DNA of 48,347 nt from an uncultured Lachnospiraceae bacterium (GTDB lineage: Bacteria > Bacillota > Clostridia > Lachnospirales > Lachnospiraceae). The stretch lies in assembly GCA_948444865.1 (NCBI GenBank), contig CAOJVE010000002.1:1-48347 (forward strand), given 5' to 3'. Made by a program: the position numbers and the translations under genes. Below, piece after piece: positions 8,092 to 17,000 of this stretch. The stretch's first letter is position 1, and every line of letters begins with the position of its first letter. The notes below the pieces were generated by a model. It was not told where the DNA came from, made no database searches, and saw only the letters and a list, made by a program, of their open reading frames with translations.

Positions 8092-10107
8092 CTAGTTGTC
8101 CTCTGAATTCTTTTGCTGTAAGTAGATATCGATTTTGTCTCCGGGTTTTAATTCATCCTGGAAATAGCTTTCCCGGCCGTTCACCCGCAGCTGGATCAGT
8201 CCGTTGGGGTTTTTCAGGTCGATGCCGGAGTATTCCACCAAGTCCATCAGGTAATAGGGTGCGTTGTCTTCTTTTTTTACCAGAAGAAGCGGCTCGCCGT
8301 TTAAGGTGAACTGGCAGACCTGGGCGGGCTGCACCCGTTTGGCGGCCGGCGTTTCTTTTGGCTTGGCGGCGGCCGGCGCGGGCTGTTCGGCTTTGGGGGC
8401 TTCCTTTGGGGCGGCTGGCGTTTCCTTTTCCGGCTGGGGCGCGGGCGCTTTTTCTGGAGCTTTGGCCTCCGTCTGGGCGCAGTTCTCCGGGATTTGGGGT
8501 TCCATGCCGGTAATCACAACGTCCCCGGTCTTCAAAACCGTGTCCAAAGGGACGATTTTTCCGTTGACGGATGTGCGGCTCTCGAAGCCGGGCTCCACGA
8601 TGTCGGCCAGGGTCACTTTGGCGTTCTCGCCGTCGACGGCGGGCGTGAAGTGAATCTGGTCCCCGGCGTGCACGATATAAGAAACCTTCGTGTCCTGGCC
8701 GTTCACCTGCAGCTGTGAGGGGACGCCAGGCGATCCGTGAAATATTTTCCGCTTGCCGTCCAGCTGGATAACTATGTTGCGGCCGGAGCGGGCCAGCAGG
8801 TCCTGGGAGCGGTAGCCGTTCATCATCAGGATATCCAGCACGGTTAAGCTGCCGCTGCGGAAAAGCTTGGAGCGCTTGCCGTTTAGCATTACGTGGCAGC
8901 TGTCGTTGATCATGTTCAGGCCCGCGGACACGGCGATGCCCAGGGGCGTGGCGTATTCGGGGTTATTTAAGTCGTATTCGTCGGAAACCGCGTTGACGGA
9001 GAAATTGTTTCCGGCGATGGCCACCCGGTTTAAGTCCATTTCCAGATATTTGGCCACGCATTCCCGCATATCCGCCAGCTTGCTGCCGCCGCCCGCCAGG
9101 AAAACGGCCGATGGCGCGTTGCCGTTGACGGCTAAAATCTTTTCGGCGATCTCTTTGCACAAAGTCTTGAAAGAGCCGTCGATGCTGGCGCGCGCTTCCT
9201 CGTTGGCCACAGTGTGGGGCAGGCCTAAAATATCGGTGAATTCAATATTTTCCTGGGACTGGATATCTATTTTCATGCGCTCCGCCGTCTGGAAGTCCAC
9301 CAGATAGCTTTTCATCAGCGCTTCGGTGATCTCGTCCCCGGCCACGGTGGCCATGGTGTAGCCCACGATGCTGCCGTCCCTGGAAATGGCGATATCCGAC
9401 GTGCCCGCGCCGATGTCCACCAGCGCCAGGTTCAAAAGCCGGATGTTTTCGGGGATCGCGGCGTTGATGGCCGCAATGGGCTCCAGCGTCAGGCTGGCCA
9501 CTTCCAGGCCTACCTTGCCCATGGTGGTGTACAGGCTTTCCACCACTTCGCTGGGCAGAAAAGTGGCGATCACGTCGGCGCTGACCCGCTGTCCCTGGTG
9601 GTCCAGCAGGTCGGAGATGGGATAATTGTCCAGCAGATACTGGGTCACGGTGTATCCCACCAGGAAAAACTGCCGTCCCTCCTGCTCCATTTCCTGGGCG
9701 AAAGCCTCTTCCGCCTTCTCGATGGCGCCCGCCTCTAAGCGTCCGATGATCTCCTCGTCTATGCGCTGGGGTTTTTCAAATTCCATCTCACAGAAAGCTT
9801 TCTGCGTCTTTAAGGCCCTTCCGGCGGCGGCCACGCACACGTTGGTTAAAGAGCATTCCAGTTTGTTTTCCAGGCGCTCCTTCACATGGCGCGCCACCTT
9901 CGCCACCTGTTCAATGTCTTCAATTTGTCCGTCGATCATTGCCCGCCGGGCATGTTCTTCCTTATCTATGGCCAGCACCTGCAGCTTCTCATCCTGCACG
10001 GTCCCCACCAGGCCAATGATGCTGCGGGTTCCGATGTCCAGCGCGAAAATCAGATTGTTCTGCGTGCGGGACGTCTGTCTGCCGGCCTTTCCTTCATTTA
10101 TCTTCAC
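8092..10107 (-). CDS. FtsA/PilM-like actin-fold protein with C-terminal beta-grasp-like region
   Basis: This 671-residue protein carries an actin-like ATPase domain of the FtsA/PilM type in its N-terminal 380 residues: FALDIGTRSIIGLVG binds phosphate, VDIGAGTSDIAI is the second phosphate loop and VFLAGGGSKLADM the adenosine motif. It is much longer than FtsA (about 420). After the actin domain come segments with VNG..VPLDTVLKTGDVV character resembling beta-grasp or S4-like folds, an Ala/Pro/Lys-rich linker (about 540-600), and a final domain ending in LKPGDKIDIYL. No membrane helix is seen. A longer frame exists upstream, but a GTG at 10107 has GGAGGAAAGG behind it, so that start was chosen. 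The stop abuts hisC. A role in division or envelope assembly is inferred only from the fold; it is not a canonical FtsA. Confidence 0.82.
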   Translation of the reverse strand: MKINEGKAGRQTSRTQNNLIFALDIGTRSIIGLVGTVQDEKLQVLAIDKEEHARRAMIDGQIEDIEQVAKVARHVKERLENKLECSLTNVCVAAAGRALKTQKAFCEMEFEKPQRIDEEIIGRLEAGAIEKAEEAFAQEMEQEGRQFFLVGYTVTQYLLDNYPISDLLDHQGQRVSADVIATFLPSEVVESLYTTMGKVGLEVASLTLEPIAAINAAIPENIRLLNLALVDIGAGTSDIAISRDGSIVGYTMATVAGDEITEALMKSYLVDFQTAERMKIDIQSQENIEFTDILGLPHTVANEEARASIDGSFKTLCKEIAEKILAVNGNAPSAVFLAGGGSKLADMRECVAKYLEMDLNRVAIAGNNFSVNAVSDEYDLNNPEYATPLGIAVSAGLNMINDSCHVMLNGKRSKLFRSGSLTVLDILMMNGYRSQDLLARSGRNIVIQLDGKRKIFHGSPGVPSQLQVNGQDTKVSYIVHAGDQIHFTPAVDGENAKVTLADIVEPGFESRTSVNGKIVPLDTVLKTGDVVITGMEPQIPENCAQTEAKAPEKAPAPQPEKETPAAPKEAPKAEQPAPAAAKPKETPAAKRVQPAQVCQFTLNGEPLLLVKKEDNAPYYLMDLVEYSGIDLKNPNGLIQLRVNGRESYFQDELKPGDKIDIYLQQKNSEDN

Positions 10108-10163
10108 GGCGCCTTTCCTCCATGTTCTTATAAGAATCTGTTTGCATCCCATTCTATACTCAT

Positions 10164-10281
10164 GGCCGATGAAATCTGCCGTGAGTATCGCGCCAGCCGC
10201 AGCCGCAAAGCGGCATATTTCCTTATGCGGCTGTGCGCATTGCGTTATACTGGGCGGCAGATTTATCTGACGCTCAGTATA
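10164..10281 (+). repeat. Structured intergenic repeat, copy 2
   Basis: This is the second, inverted copy of the element at 6918-7038. CAGCCGCA pairs with TGCGGCTG, where the other copy has CAGCCGCG with CGCGGCTG, a compensatory base-pair change. A near-perfect 17-bp stem (TATACTGGGCGGCAGAT with ATCTGACGCTCAGTATA, two-base loop) forms its right part. It lies in the leader of the FtsA-like gene. Confidence 0.88.
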
Positions 10282-10304
10282 ACACAATCTGAAAGCGGCG
10301 CCAA
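10276..10304 (-). promoter_or_regulatory. Possible promoter for the FtsA-like gene
   Basis: On the minus strand TTGGCG (10299-10304), a 17-bp spacer and TATACT (10276-10281) form a plausible sigma-A promoter. Its -10 box is the end of the repeat element, so the transcript would begin inside the repeat and carry it as leader. Confidence 0.4.
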
Positions 10305-10343
10305 GCCCGCCCGGCGGACTCTTGGATTTTTCATGAAAAGTTC

Positions 10344-10372
10344 TTGATTTTTTAATTCTTCTCATGTATTAT
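10344..10372 (+). promoter_or_regulatory. Promoter for tRNA-Ser
   Basis: TTGATT (10344-10349), 17 bp and TATTAT (10367-10372) place the start site a few bases before the tRNA at 10392. Confidence 0.6.
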
Positions 10373-10391
10373 TAATAAACAGTAATGATAA

Positions 10392-10479
10392 GGAGAGTTA
10401 TCGAAGTGGTCATAACGAGCTGCACTCGAAATGCAGTTGTCCTTTATTGGGCACGTGGGTTCGAATCCCACACTCTCCG
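10392..10479 (+). tRNA. tRNA-Ser(CGA)
   Basis: The 88-nt gene folds as a class II tRNA. Acceptor arms GGAGAGT and ACTCTCC pair perfectly. The anticodon stem CTGCA/TGCAG encloses the loop CTCGAAA with anticodon CGA. The long variable arm (GTCC...GGGC) is typical of serine tRNAs, and the T-arm contains GTGGG-TTCGAAT-CCCAC. The discriminator base is G, as expected for serine. CCA is not encoded. It reads UCG serine codons and stands alone, not in a tRNA cluster. Confidence 0.96.
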
Positions 10480-10498
10480 TTTTATAAATCTTAAAAAT

Positions 10499-10546
10499 GG
10501 CCGGAATCCATGGAAGCTTGAAGGTCCAATGGGTTGCGGCCTTTTT
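10499..10546 (+). terminator. Terminator after tRNA-Ser
   Basis: A 13-bp stem (10499-10511 with about 10529-10541, one mismatch and one G-T wobble, 17-nt loop) is followed by TTTTT. It lies 20 bp past the tRNA. Confidence 0.85.
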
Positions 10547-10854
10547 AAAAGATATATATTTATGAAGATTGGAGATGTCTTTGGAAAGGAATGCCGGTGC
10601 GCATGCGCATCATGTGCACCGGCGTATGAAAAAGAATTTGTTTGAAAAGGGTTTATCCTTAACGCTCCTTTACTATAACCAGAAAATGTGTAGAAATTGT
10701 GAATGGAACGTGAAAGAAATGTGAAAAGTTATGTGACGGCAAAAAATTTGGGGTATTCATAGAATGTTCATAACTGTTTGGTAAAATAGGCGTAGTTTTA
10801 GATTGACAGATTGTGCGCGCCGCTGGACGCAGTGCAGCGACAGGAGATTTTTGT
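10547..10854. other. Intergenic region before the HtrA-like gene
   Basis: No clear gene was found in these 308 bases. They hold an 8-bp GC-rich inverted repeat (GCCGGTGC at 10593-10600 with GCACCGGC at 10616-10623) without a U tract, and a possible -10 TAAAAT at 10782-10787 without a convincing -35 box. A 27-codon Cys-rich frame at 10562-10645 lacks a ribosome binding site and is not called. Confidence 0.5.
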
Positions 10855-12156
10855 ATGGGTGACCGGAAAAAAATTTCAGAGTCCGTGGACAGTCCTTCTG
10901 AGATGCATACAGAGGAATATAATTTCATCAAAGAAACCATCAAGAACCGGCCGATGAACAGAAAGCAAATATTTCTGCGGGCGGCGTTTGTCGTGGGCGC
11001 GGCGGCGCTTTTCGGCGTTGTGGCCGCTGTGGCCTTTTTTATGACCTTTTCCGCCATGGGAGAATACGAGGAGAGTCGGCAGGAGGAGCATGAAGTGGAG
11101 ATTCCCAAAGACGACCCGAAGGAGACGCAGCAGCCAAAGAGCGCGGATACGCCCGCGCCCCGGATCGTGGAGGTTCCCCGCAGCATTACGCTGGCGGACT
11201 ATGAGAAAGTGTACAATGAGATCTTAAGCGTTTCGGAGAGTCCCAGAAAGGCCCTGGTCCATGTTTCGGGCGTGCAGAAAAAAGAAGACCTGCTGGATAA
11301 CACGTTTTTGTCCTCCGGCGAGTCGGAGGGCATTATAATAGAAAACAACGGGAGCGAGCTGTTCATTCTCACCGAACTGGCGGCTCTGTCGGAGGCGGAG
11401 GACGTGGAGGTGGAGTTCACAGACGGCGCCGTGGCGAAAGCCTTGCAGGTGAAAGGGGACGCGGCCACGGGGCTTGCGGTGGTCCGGGTGGCCGTCGCCT
11501 CTGTGAAAAAGGAGACGATGGACCGCATTGCGGTGGCCAAGCTGGGGAATTCCTACAGTTTGGTGCAGGGAAAAGCGGTGATCGCCATCGGAAAGCCCAC
11601 CGGTTACAACGACTCCGTGGTTTATGGAAATGTGACCTCTGTGACTAATAAAGTCCCGGTGACGGACATGGAATATAATCTTCTGACCACCAATATTTTG
11701 GGGAGCGGCCAGGGAAGCGGCATGCTTCTGGACGCCTCCGGCAGCATCATCGGGGTGATCGCCATGGCCTACGGCCCGGAGGACACGCAGACCATGGTAA
11801 AAGCGCTGTCCGTGTCGCAGTTAAAGCCGCTGATCGAGAGTTTGTCCAACGGGAAGGACATTGTGTACATGGGCGTGCGGGGGCAGGAGGTGTCTGAGGA
11901 AACGGCGAAAAAGCTGAAGATACCCCGAGGGATTTTTGTGGACAAAGTGGAGGCCGATTCGCCGGCCATGGAGGCGGGCGTTCAAAGAGGCGACATAATC
12001 ACCACATTCAATAAGAAGAATGTGCACGCCATGCAGCGTTTTTATACAGAACTGCAGAAATGTGAAAAGGGACAGAAAGCAGAGCTTACGGTCATGCGCA
12101 AAGGGGCGGAGGATTACGGCCAGACGAAAATAAACGTCACGCTGGACGTCCAATAG
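10855..12156 (+). CDS. HtrA-like membrane-anchored PDZ protein with degenerate catalytic triad
   Basis: The 433-residue protein has the architecture of HtrA/DegP: a cytoplasmic tail of about 40 residues, one transmembrane helix (about 43-66), an acidic Pro/Gln linker, a trypsin-like domain (about 105-335) and a C-terminal PDZ domain (about 340-433, GIFVDKVEADSPA, GVQRGDII). By alignment from memory to DegP, the catalytic His position is Ala176 (TELAAL for TNNHVV), the Asp is Gly206 (ATGLAV for RSDIAL), and the Ser is in GQGSGMLL (Gly287, with Ser288 one place on). It is therefore probably not a working protease and may be a binding or chaperone protein. The start at 10855 has AGGAGA seven bases upstream; an earlier in-frame GTG has none. 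The YhaM-like gene follows after 13 bp. Confidence 0.85.
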   Translation: MGDRKKISESVDSPSEMHTEEYNFIKETIKNRPMNRKQIFLRAAFVVGAAALFGVVAAVAFFMTFSAMGEYEESRQEEHEVEIPKDDPKETQQPKSADTPAPRIVEVPRSITLADYEKVYNEILSVSESPRKALVHVSGVQKKEDLLDNTFLSSGESEGIIIENNGSELFILTELAALSEAEDVEVEFTDGAVAKALQVKGDAATGLAVVRVAVASVKKETMDRIAVAKLGNSYSLVQGKAVIAIGKPTGYNDSVVYGNVTSVTNKVPVTDMEYNLLTTNILGSGQGSGMLLDASGSIIGVIAMAYGPEDTQTMVKALSVSQLKPLIESLSNGKDIVYMGVRGQEVSEETAKKLKIPRGIFVDKVEADSPAMEAGVQRGDIITTFNKKNVHAMQRFYTELQKCEKGQKAELTVMRKGAEDYGQTKINVTLDVQ

Positions 12157-12169
12157 AGAGGGAGGAGAA

Positions 12170-13117
12170 ATGAAATTTATTAACGATTTGCACGAAGGAG
12201 AGAGGGTAAGCGAGATCTATTTGTGTAAGCAGAAGCAGTCGGCGGTGACGAAGAATGGAAAACCTTATGAGAGCGTGATCCTGCAGGATAAAACCGGCAC
12301 GGTGGACGGGAAGATCTGGGACCCCAACTCCCAGGGGATCGACGATTTCGGCGCAATGGATTACATTGCCATTGTGGGCGACGTCAACAGCTTTGCCGGT
12401 GCTTTGCAGATCAGCATCAAAAGGGTGCGCAGGGCCAAGGAAGGGGAATATAAAGCGGCCGATTATCTGCCGGTCAGCGAGAACAGCGTGGACGAGATGA
12501 CGGCCAGGCTGCGGGAATATATCCAATCGGTGAAGAATCCCTATTTATCCCAGCTGTTAAATCGTCTTTTCATAGAAGACACGGAGTTTTACGAGGCGTT
12601 CAAGAAACATTCCGCGGCGAAAACCGTGCACCACGGCTTCGTAGGCGGCCTTTTAGAGCACACCATCGGCGTGGCCAGGCTGTGTGATTTTTATGCGCAA
12701 GCCTATCCGGTGCTGAACCGGGACTTGCTGATGACGGCGGCGCTTTGCCATGACATCGGAAAGACCCGGGAGCTTTCGGCCTTTCCGATGAATGACTACA
12801 CCGACGACGGGCAGCTGCTGGGGCATATTGTGATCGGGACGGAGATCGTGCACGACTTGATCCGGGAGATTCCGGGATTCCCGCCGACGCTGGCCAGCGA
12901 ACTGAAGCACTGCATATTGTCCCACCACGGGGAACTGGAATACGGGTCGCCGAAGAAGCCGGCGCTGGCGGAGGCGGTTGCGCTGAATCTGGCGGACAAT
13001 ACAGACGCCCGCATGGAGACGCTGACGGAAGTCTTTGCCTCGGCGGGAGCGAAGAAGGACTGGCTGGGATATAACCGGCTGTTCGAGTCGAATTTAAGGA
13101 AGACCGGGGATGTGTAA
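12170..13117 (+). CDS. yhaM: 3'-5' exoribonuclease YhaM-type (OB-fold plus HD domain)
   Basis: YhaM enzymes trim RNA and single-stranded DNA from the 3' end with Mn2+. The 315-residue protein has the standard length and two parts: an N-terminal OB-fold (about 1-110, with GTVDGKIWD) that binds nucleic acid and a C-terminal HD phosphohydrolase domain. HD metal ligands are visible in HHGFVGGLLEH, ALCHDIGK, a histidine in GHIVIG, ILSHHGE and NLADNTDA. GGGAGGAG precedes the ATG. It lies 13 bp after the HtrA-like gene and is probably cotranscribed with it. It converges with the DUF1836 gene, with only 30 bp between the stops and no clear terminator. Confidence 0.9.
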   Translation: MKFINDLHEGERVSEIYLCKQKQSAVTKNGKPYESVILQDKTGTVDGKIWDPNSQGIDDFGAMDYIAIVGDVNSFAGALQISIKRVRRAKEGEYKAADYLPVSENSVDEMTARLREYIQSVKNPYLSQLLNRLFIEDTEFYEAFKKHSAAKTVHHGFVGGLLEHTIGVARLCDFYAQAYPVLNRDLLMTAALCHDIGKTRELSAFPMNDYTDDGQLLGHIVIGTEIVHDLIREIPGFPPTLASELKHCILSHHGELEYGSPKKPALAEAVALNLADNTDARMETLTEVFASAGAKKDWLGYNRLFESNLRKTGDV

Positions 13118-13147
13118 GACCCTGGTTTTCCTGCGTTTTGAAGCGCG

Positions 13148-13777
13148 TTACTTTTTGCCGTCGTCGTTTTTCGACTTTTTCTTCTCCCGCGTCTCCTGTA
13201 TGTCGTCCAGGATTTTTTCCAGAAGCATTTTTTTCACATAAACGTCAAAGCTGAGCAGGCAGAGGAAAGAAAACATCTGCAGGAACTCCCGGTCTTCCTC
13301 GGGCGCCTCCTGGAAAGTCTCGCTGGCCACGTTGTACCGTTTCACCAGGTCTTTTTGCAGGTATTCGATCTGCCCCTTCTCCATGCTGAAAACTTCCCTG
13401 TAGATATCCTCCAGATTCCAGCCTTTTTCACTTTTGAAATACTTGTCCGTGATGGGGTTTAGCAGGGACTGAATGTCGTTGATGGACAGAATGTTCTTAA
13501 AATAGTAGATGAAAATCAGCAAAAGCAGATGTTCCTTGCTGTATTTTTTCTTTTCCGGCGGGGGCAGCAGGCGGTTCTTGGCGTAGTTGTTGATCATGGT
13601 CTTCGTCAGGATCTTGTCCTCGGGACGCCGCTTGGTGGACTCCAGCTGCGCGTCCATGAAAGTCGTCACCTGGTCCATGTACAGATGGATGTTGGGCAAA
13701 TCCTCCGGCTTGATGTAGTCAATCCTGGAAACGCTGGATAAAATGCTGTTCATCATGTCTTTTATGTCTATTTTCAT
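13148..13777 (-). CDS. DUF1836 domain-containing protein
   Basis: This 209-residue protein matches the clostridial DUF1836 family, of unknown function. The N-terminal part has a segment TKTMINNYAKNRLLPPP that resembles the MerR-type helix-turn-helix region (an N-Y-x-K-x-x-L-(I/L)-x-P pattern), so a DNA-binding role is possible. The rest is helical, followed by a lysine-rich tail. AAGGTGA is placed six bases before the ATG. The gene has its own promoter and is divergent from rpoB, from which it is separated by 290 bp. The family is assigned with fair confidence; no specific function is claimed. Confidence 0.8.
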   Translation of the reverse strand: MKIDIKDMMNSILSSVSRIDYIKPEDLPNIHLYMDQVTTFMDAQLESTKRRPEDKILTKTMINNYAKNRLLPPPEKKKYSKEHLLLLIFIYYFKNILSINDIQSLLNPITDKYFKSEKGWNLEDIYREVFSMEKGQIEYLQKDLVKRYNVASETFQEAPEEDREFLQMFSFLCLLSFDVYVKKMLLEKILDDIQETREKKKSKNDDGKK

Positions 13778-13824
13778 AATTATTCACCTTGCTTATACGA
13801 ATGATCAGATGGGTTATAGGTAAC

Positions 13825-13853
13825 ATTATATGGTTTTTAAAACTGCAAGGCAA
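13825..13853 (-). promoter_or_regulatory. Promoter for the DUF1836 gene
   Basis: On the minus strand TTGCCT (13848-13853), 17 bp and a perfect TATAAT (13825-13830) lie about 50 bp before the start codon. It is back to back with the rpoB promoter. Confidence 0.65.
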
Positions 13854-13894
13854 GGTTTTTTGATGAATTTTCCAGTATAATTTAAGAAAAATGA

Positions 13895-13924
13895 TTGACA
13901 TAAAGTCCGCATATGTGGTATATT
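13895..13924 (+). promoter_or_regulatory. Promoter for rpoB-rpoC
   Basis: Perfect -35 TTGACA (13895-13900), an 18-bp spacer and TATATT (13919-13924) lie about 140 bp before rpoB. The leader 13931-14067 is GC-rich in its middle and can form GCGGC/GCCGC pairs, but no known regulatory RNA was recognised in it. Confidence 0.75.
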
Positions 13925-14067
13925 CAAAAATACACTACTATGGAAAGATATGCCTACTTTTAAAACGAGGCAGGCGGCGCCAAAACAGACTTGCGTGGAT
14001 GCGGGGCGCGGCCGCAAATAAGAGTGGAACGTTGTAATTATTATAAGAAAACAGGGGTGAAGCGTCA

Positions 14068-17000
14068 ATGGAAAAAAACAGGATACGTTCTGTAGTTACT
14101 GGCAAAAGTATGCGGATGAGTTACCAGAGACAAAAAGAAGTTCTGGAAATGCCGAACTTGATCGAAGTACAGAAGAATTCTTACCAATGGTTTCTGAAGG
14201 AAGGGCTGAAAGAGGTATTTAACGACATATCTCCCATTGCGGATTACGGCGGTAAGCTGAGCCTGGAATTTATTGATTTTACTTTATGTGAAGACGACGT
14301 AAAATATTCCATCGAGGAATGTAAAGAACGGGACGTAACCTACGCAGCCCCTTTAAAGGTGCGTGTCCGCCTGATCAACAGGGAGAACGAGGAAATCAAC
14401 GAACACGAGATTTTCATGGGCGACCTGCCGTTGATGACGGAGACCGGCACGTTTGTGATCAACGGCGCCGAGCGCGTAATCGTAAGTCAGCTCGTGCGCT
14501 CACCGGGCATTTACTACTCGATTGCCCATGACAAAGTGGGAAAAACCCTGTATTCCTCCACCGTAATCCCCAACCGGGGGGCGTGGCTGGAATACGAGAC
14601 AGATTCCAATGACGTGTTTTACGTGCGTGTAGACAGGACCCGCAAGGTGCCCATCACTGTGCTGATTCGGGCGCTGGGCGTCGGGACCAACGAAGAGATT
14701 GTACAGCTCTTTGGGGAAGAGCCGAAGATTCTGGCCAGTTTTGGCAAGGACACATCGGAGAGCTACCAGGAAGGGCTTTTGGAATTATATAAGAAGATTC
14801 GTCCAGGCGAGCCTCTGGCGGTGGAAAGCGCGGAAAGCTTGATTATGTCCATGTTTTTCGATCCCAGAAGATACGACTTGGCGAAAGTGGGCAGATATAA
14901 ATTTAATAAGAAGCTGGCGCTTAGGAACCGCATCGCCGGCCACCCGCTGGCGGAAGACGCGGTGGATATGACCACCGGGGAGATTCTGGCGGAGGAAGGA
15001 ACGGTTGTGGACCGGGAGCTGGCCGACCGGATTCAGAACGCTGCCATTCCTTATGTGTGGGTCTATGCGGAGGAACGAAAAGTCAAAGTCCTGTCTAACA
15101 TGATGGTGGACATCACCAGCTTTGTGGACGTGGACCCCAAAGAAGTGGGCGTAAAAGAAGATGTGTATTATCCCTGCTTGGAGAAGATTTTAGAGGAAAA
15201 CAAAACGCCGGAGGACATCAAGGCAGCCATTAAGCGGGATATCCACGACCTGATTCCAAAGCATATCACCAAGGAGGACATTCTGGCTTCCATCAATTAC
15301 AATATGCATCTGGAGTACGGTCTGGGAAACGACGACGACATCGACCATCTGGGCAACCGGCGTATCCGCGCCGTGGGCGAGCTTTTGCAGAACCAGTACC
15401 GAATCGGACTTTCCAGGCTGGAGAGGGTGGTGCGGGAACGCATGACAACCCAGGACATCGAGGGCATTTCCCCCCAGTCGCTGATCAACATCAAGCCGGT
15501 GACCGCGTCGGTCAAAGAGTTCTTCGGCTCCTCCCAGCTGTCCCAGTTCATGGACCAGAACAATCCGCTGGGCGAGCTGACCCACAAGCGGCGTCTGTCC
15601 GCGCTGGGACCGGGCGGTCTGTCCAGAGACCGGGCCGGGTTCGAGGTGCGTGACGTGCATTACTCCCATTACGGAAGAATGTGCCCCATTGAGACGCCTG
15701 AAGGCCCCAACATCGGGCTTATCAACTCCCTGGCGTCTTATGCGCAGATCAACGAGTACGGCTTCGTGGAAGCGCCATACAGAACCATCGACAAATCCGA
15801 CCCGAAGAATCCGCGGGTGACGGATCATGTGATTTATATGACCGCGGACGAGGAAGACAACTATCACGTGGCCCAGGCCAATGAGCCGCTGGACGCGGAA
15901 GGCCATTTTGTCCGCAAAAACGTGTCCGGTCGTTATAAAGACGAGACGCAGGAATACGAAAAGCACATGTTCGACTACATGGACGTGTCCCCGAAGATGG
16001 TGTTCTCCGTGGCGACGGCGCTGATTCCTTTTCTGCAGAACGACGACGCAAACCGTGCGCTGATGGGCTCCAACATGCAGCGCCAGGCCGTGCCCCTTCT
16101 GATTACGGAAGCCCCCGCCGTGGGAACTGGCATGGAGACGAAGGTGGCTGTGGACTCCGGCGTGTGCGTGGTGGCCCGTCATTCCGGCGTGGTGGAAAGA
16201 TCCACCTCCAAGCAGATTGTGGTCAGGGCCGACGACGGAACCAGGGACGAGTACCGCCTCACCAAGTTCATGCGAAGCAACCAGAGCAACTGCTATAACC
16301 AGAAACCCATTGTGTTCCAGGGCGAGCGGGTGGAGGAAGGCCAGGTCATCGCGGACGGCCCGTCCACGTCCAACGGCGAGCTGGCGCTGGGCAAGAACCC
16401 GCTGATCGGATTTATGACCTGGGAAGGCTATAACTACGAGGACGCGGTGCTCTTAAGCGAGCGTCTGGTGCAGGAAGACGTGTACACGTCTGTCCACATT
16501 GAGGAGTACGAGGCCGAGTCCAGAGACACCAAGTTAGGACCGGAGGAAATCACCCGGGACGTGCCCGGCGTAGGCGACGACGCGCTAAAAGACCTGGATG
16601 AGCGGGGAATCATCCGTATCGGCGCGGAAGTGCGGGCCGGAGACATTCTGGTGGGAAAAGTGACCCCGAAAGGGGAGACGGAGCTGACGGCGGAAGAACG
16701 CCTTCTGCGGGCGATTTTCGGGGAAAAGGCCCGTGAAGTGCGGGATACCTCTCTGAAAGTGCCCCACGGGGAATACGGCATCGTGGTGGACGCGAAAGTC
16801 TTTACCAGGGAAAACGGCGACGAGCTGTCTCCGGGCGTAAACCAGTCGGTGCGCATCTACATCGCCCAGAAGCGGAAGATTTCTGTGGGAGATAAGATGG
16901 CGGGCCGACACGGCAACAAGGGTGTGGTTTCCCGCGTGCTGCCCGTGGAAGATATGCCATTTCTGCCCAATGGCCGTCCGCTGGACATTGTATTAAATCC

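Noticed and set aside
10385..10645. An 86-codon open frame on the plus strand
   Set aside because: It runs through tRNA-Ser and its terminator; not a protein gene.
10562..10645. A 27-codon Cys-rich frame (ECRCACASC)
   Set aside because: It has no ribosome binding site, lies directly after a terminator, and its Cys run comes from a GC-rich inverted repeat.
15190..16182. A long open frame antisense to rpoB
   Set aside because: It is His/Val/Gly-rich without a ribosome binding site and opposite a highly conserved gene; a base-composition shadow.
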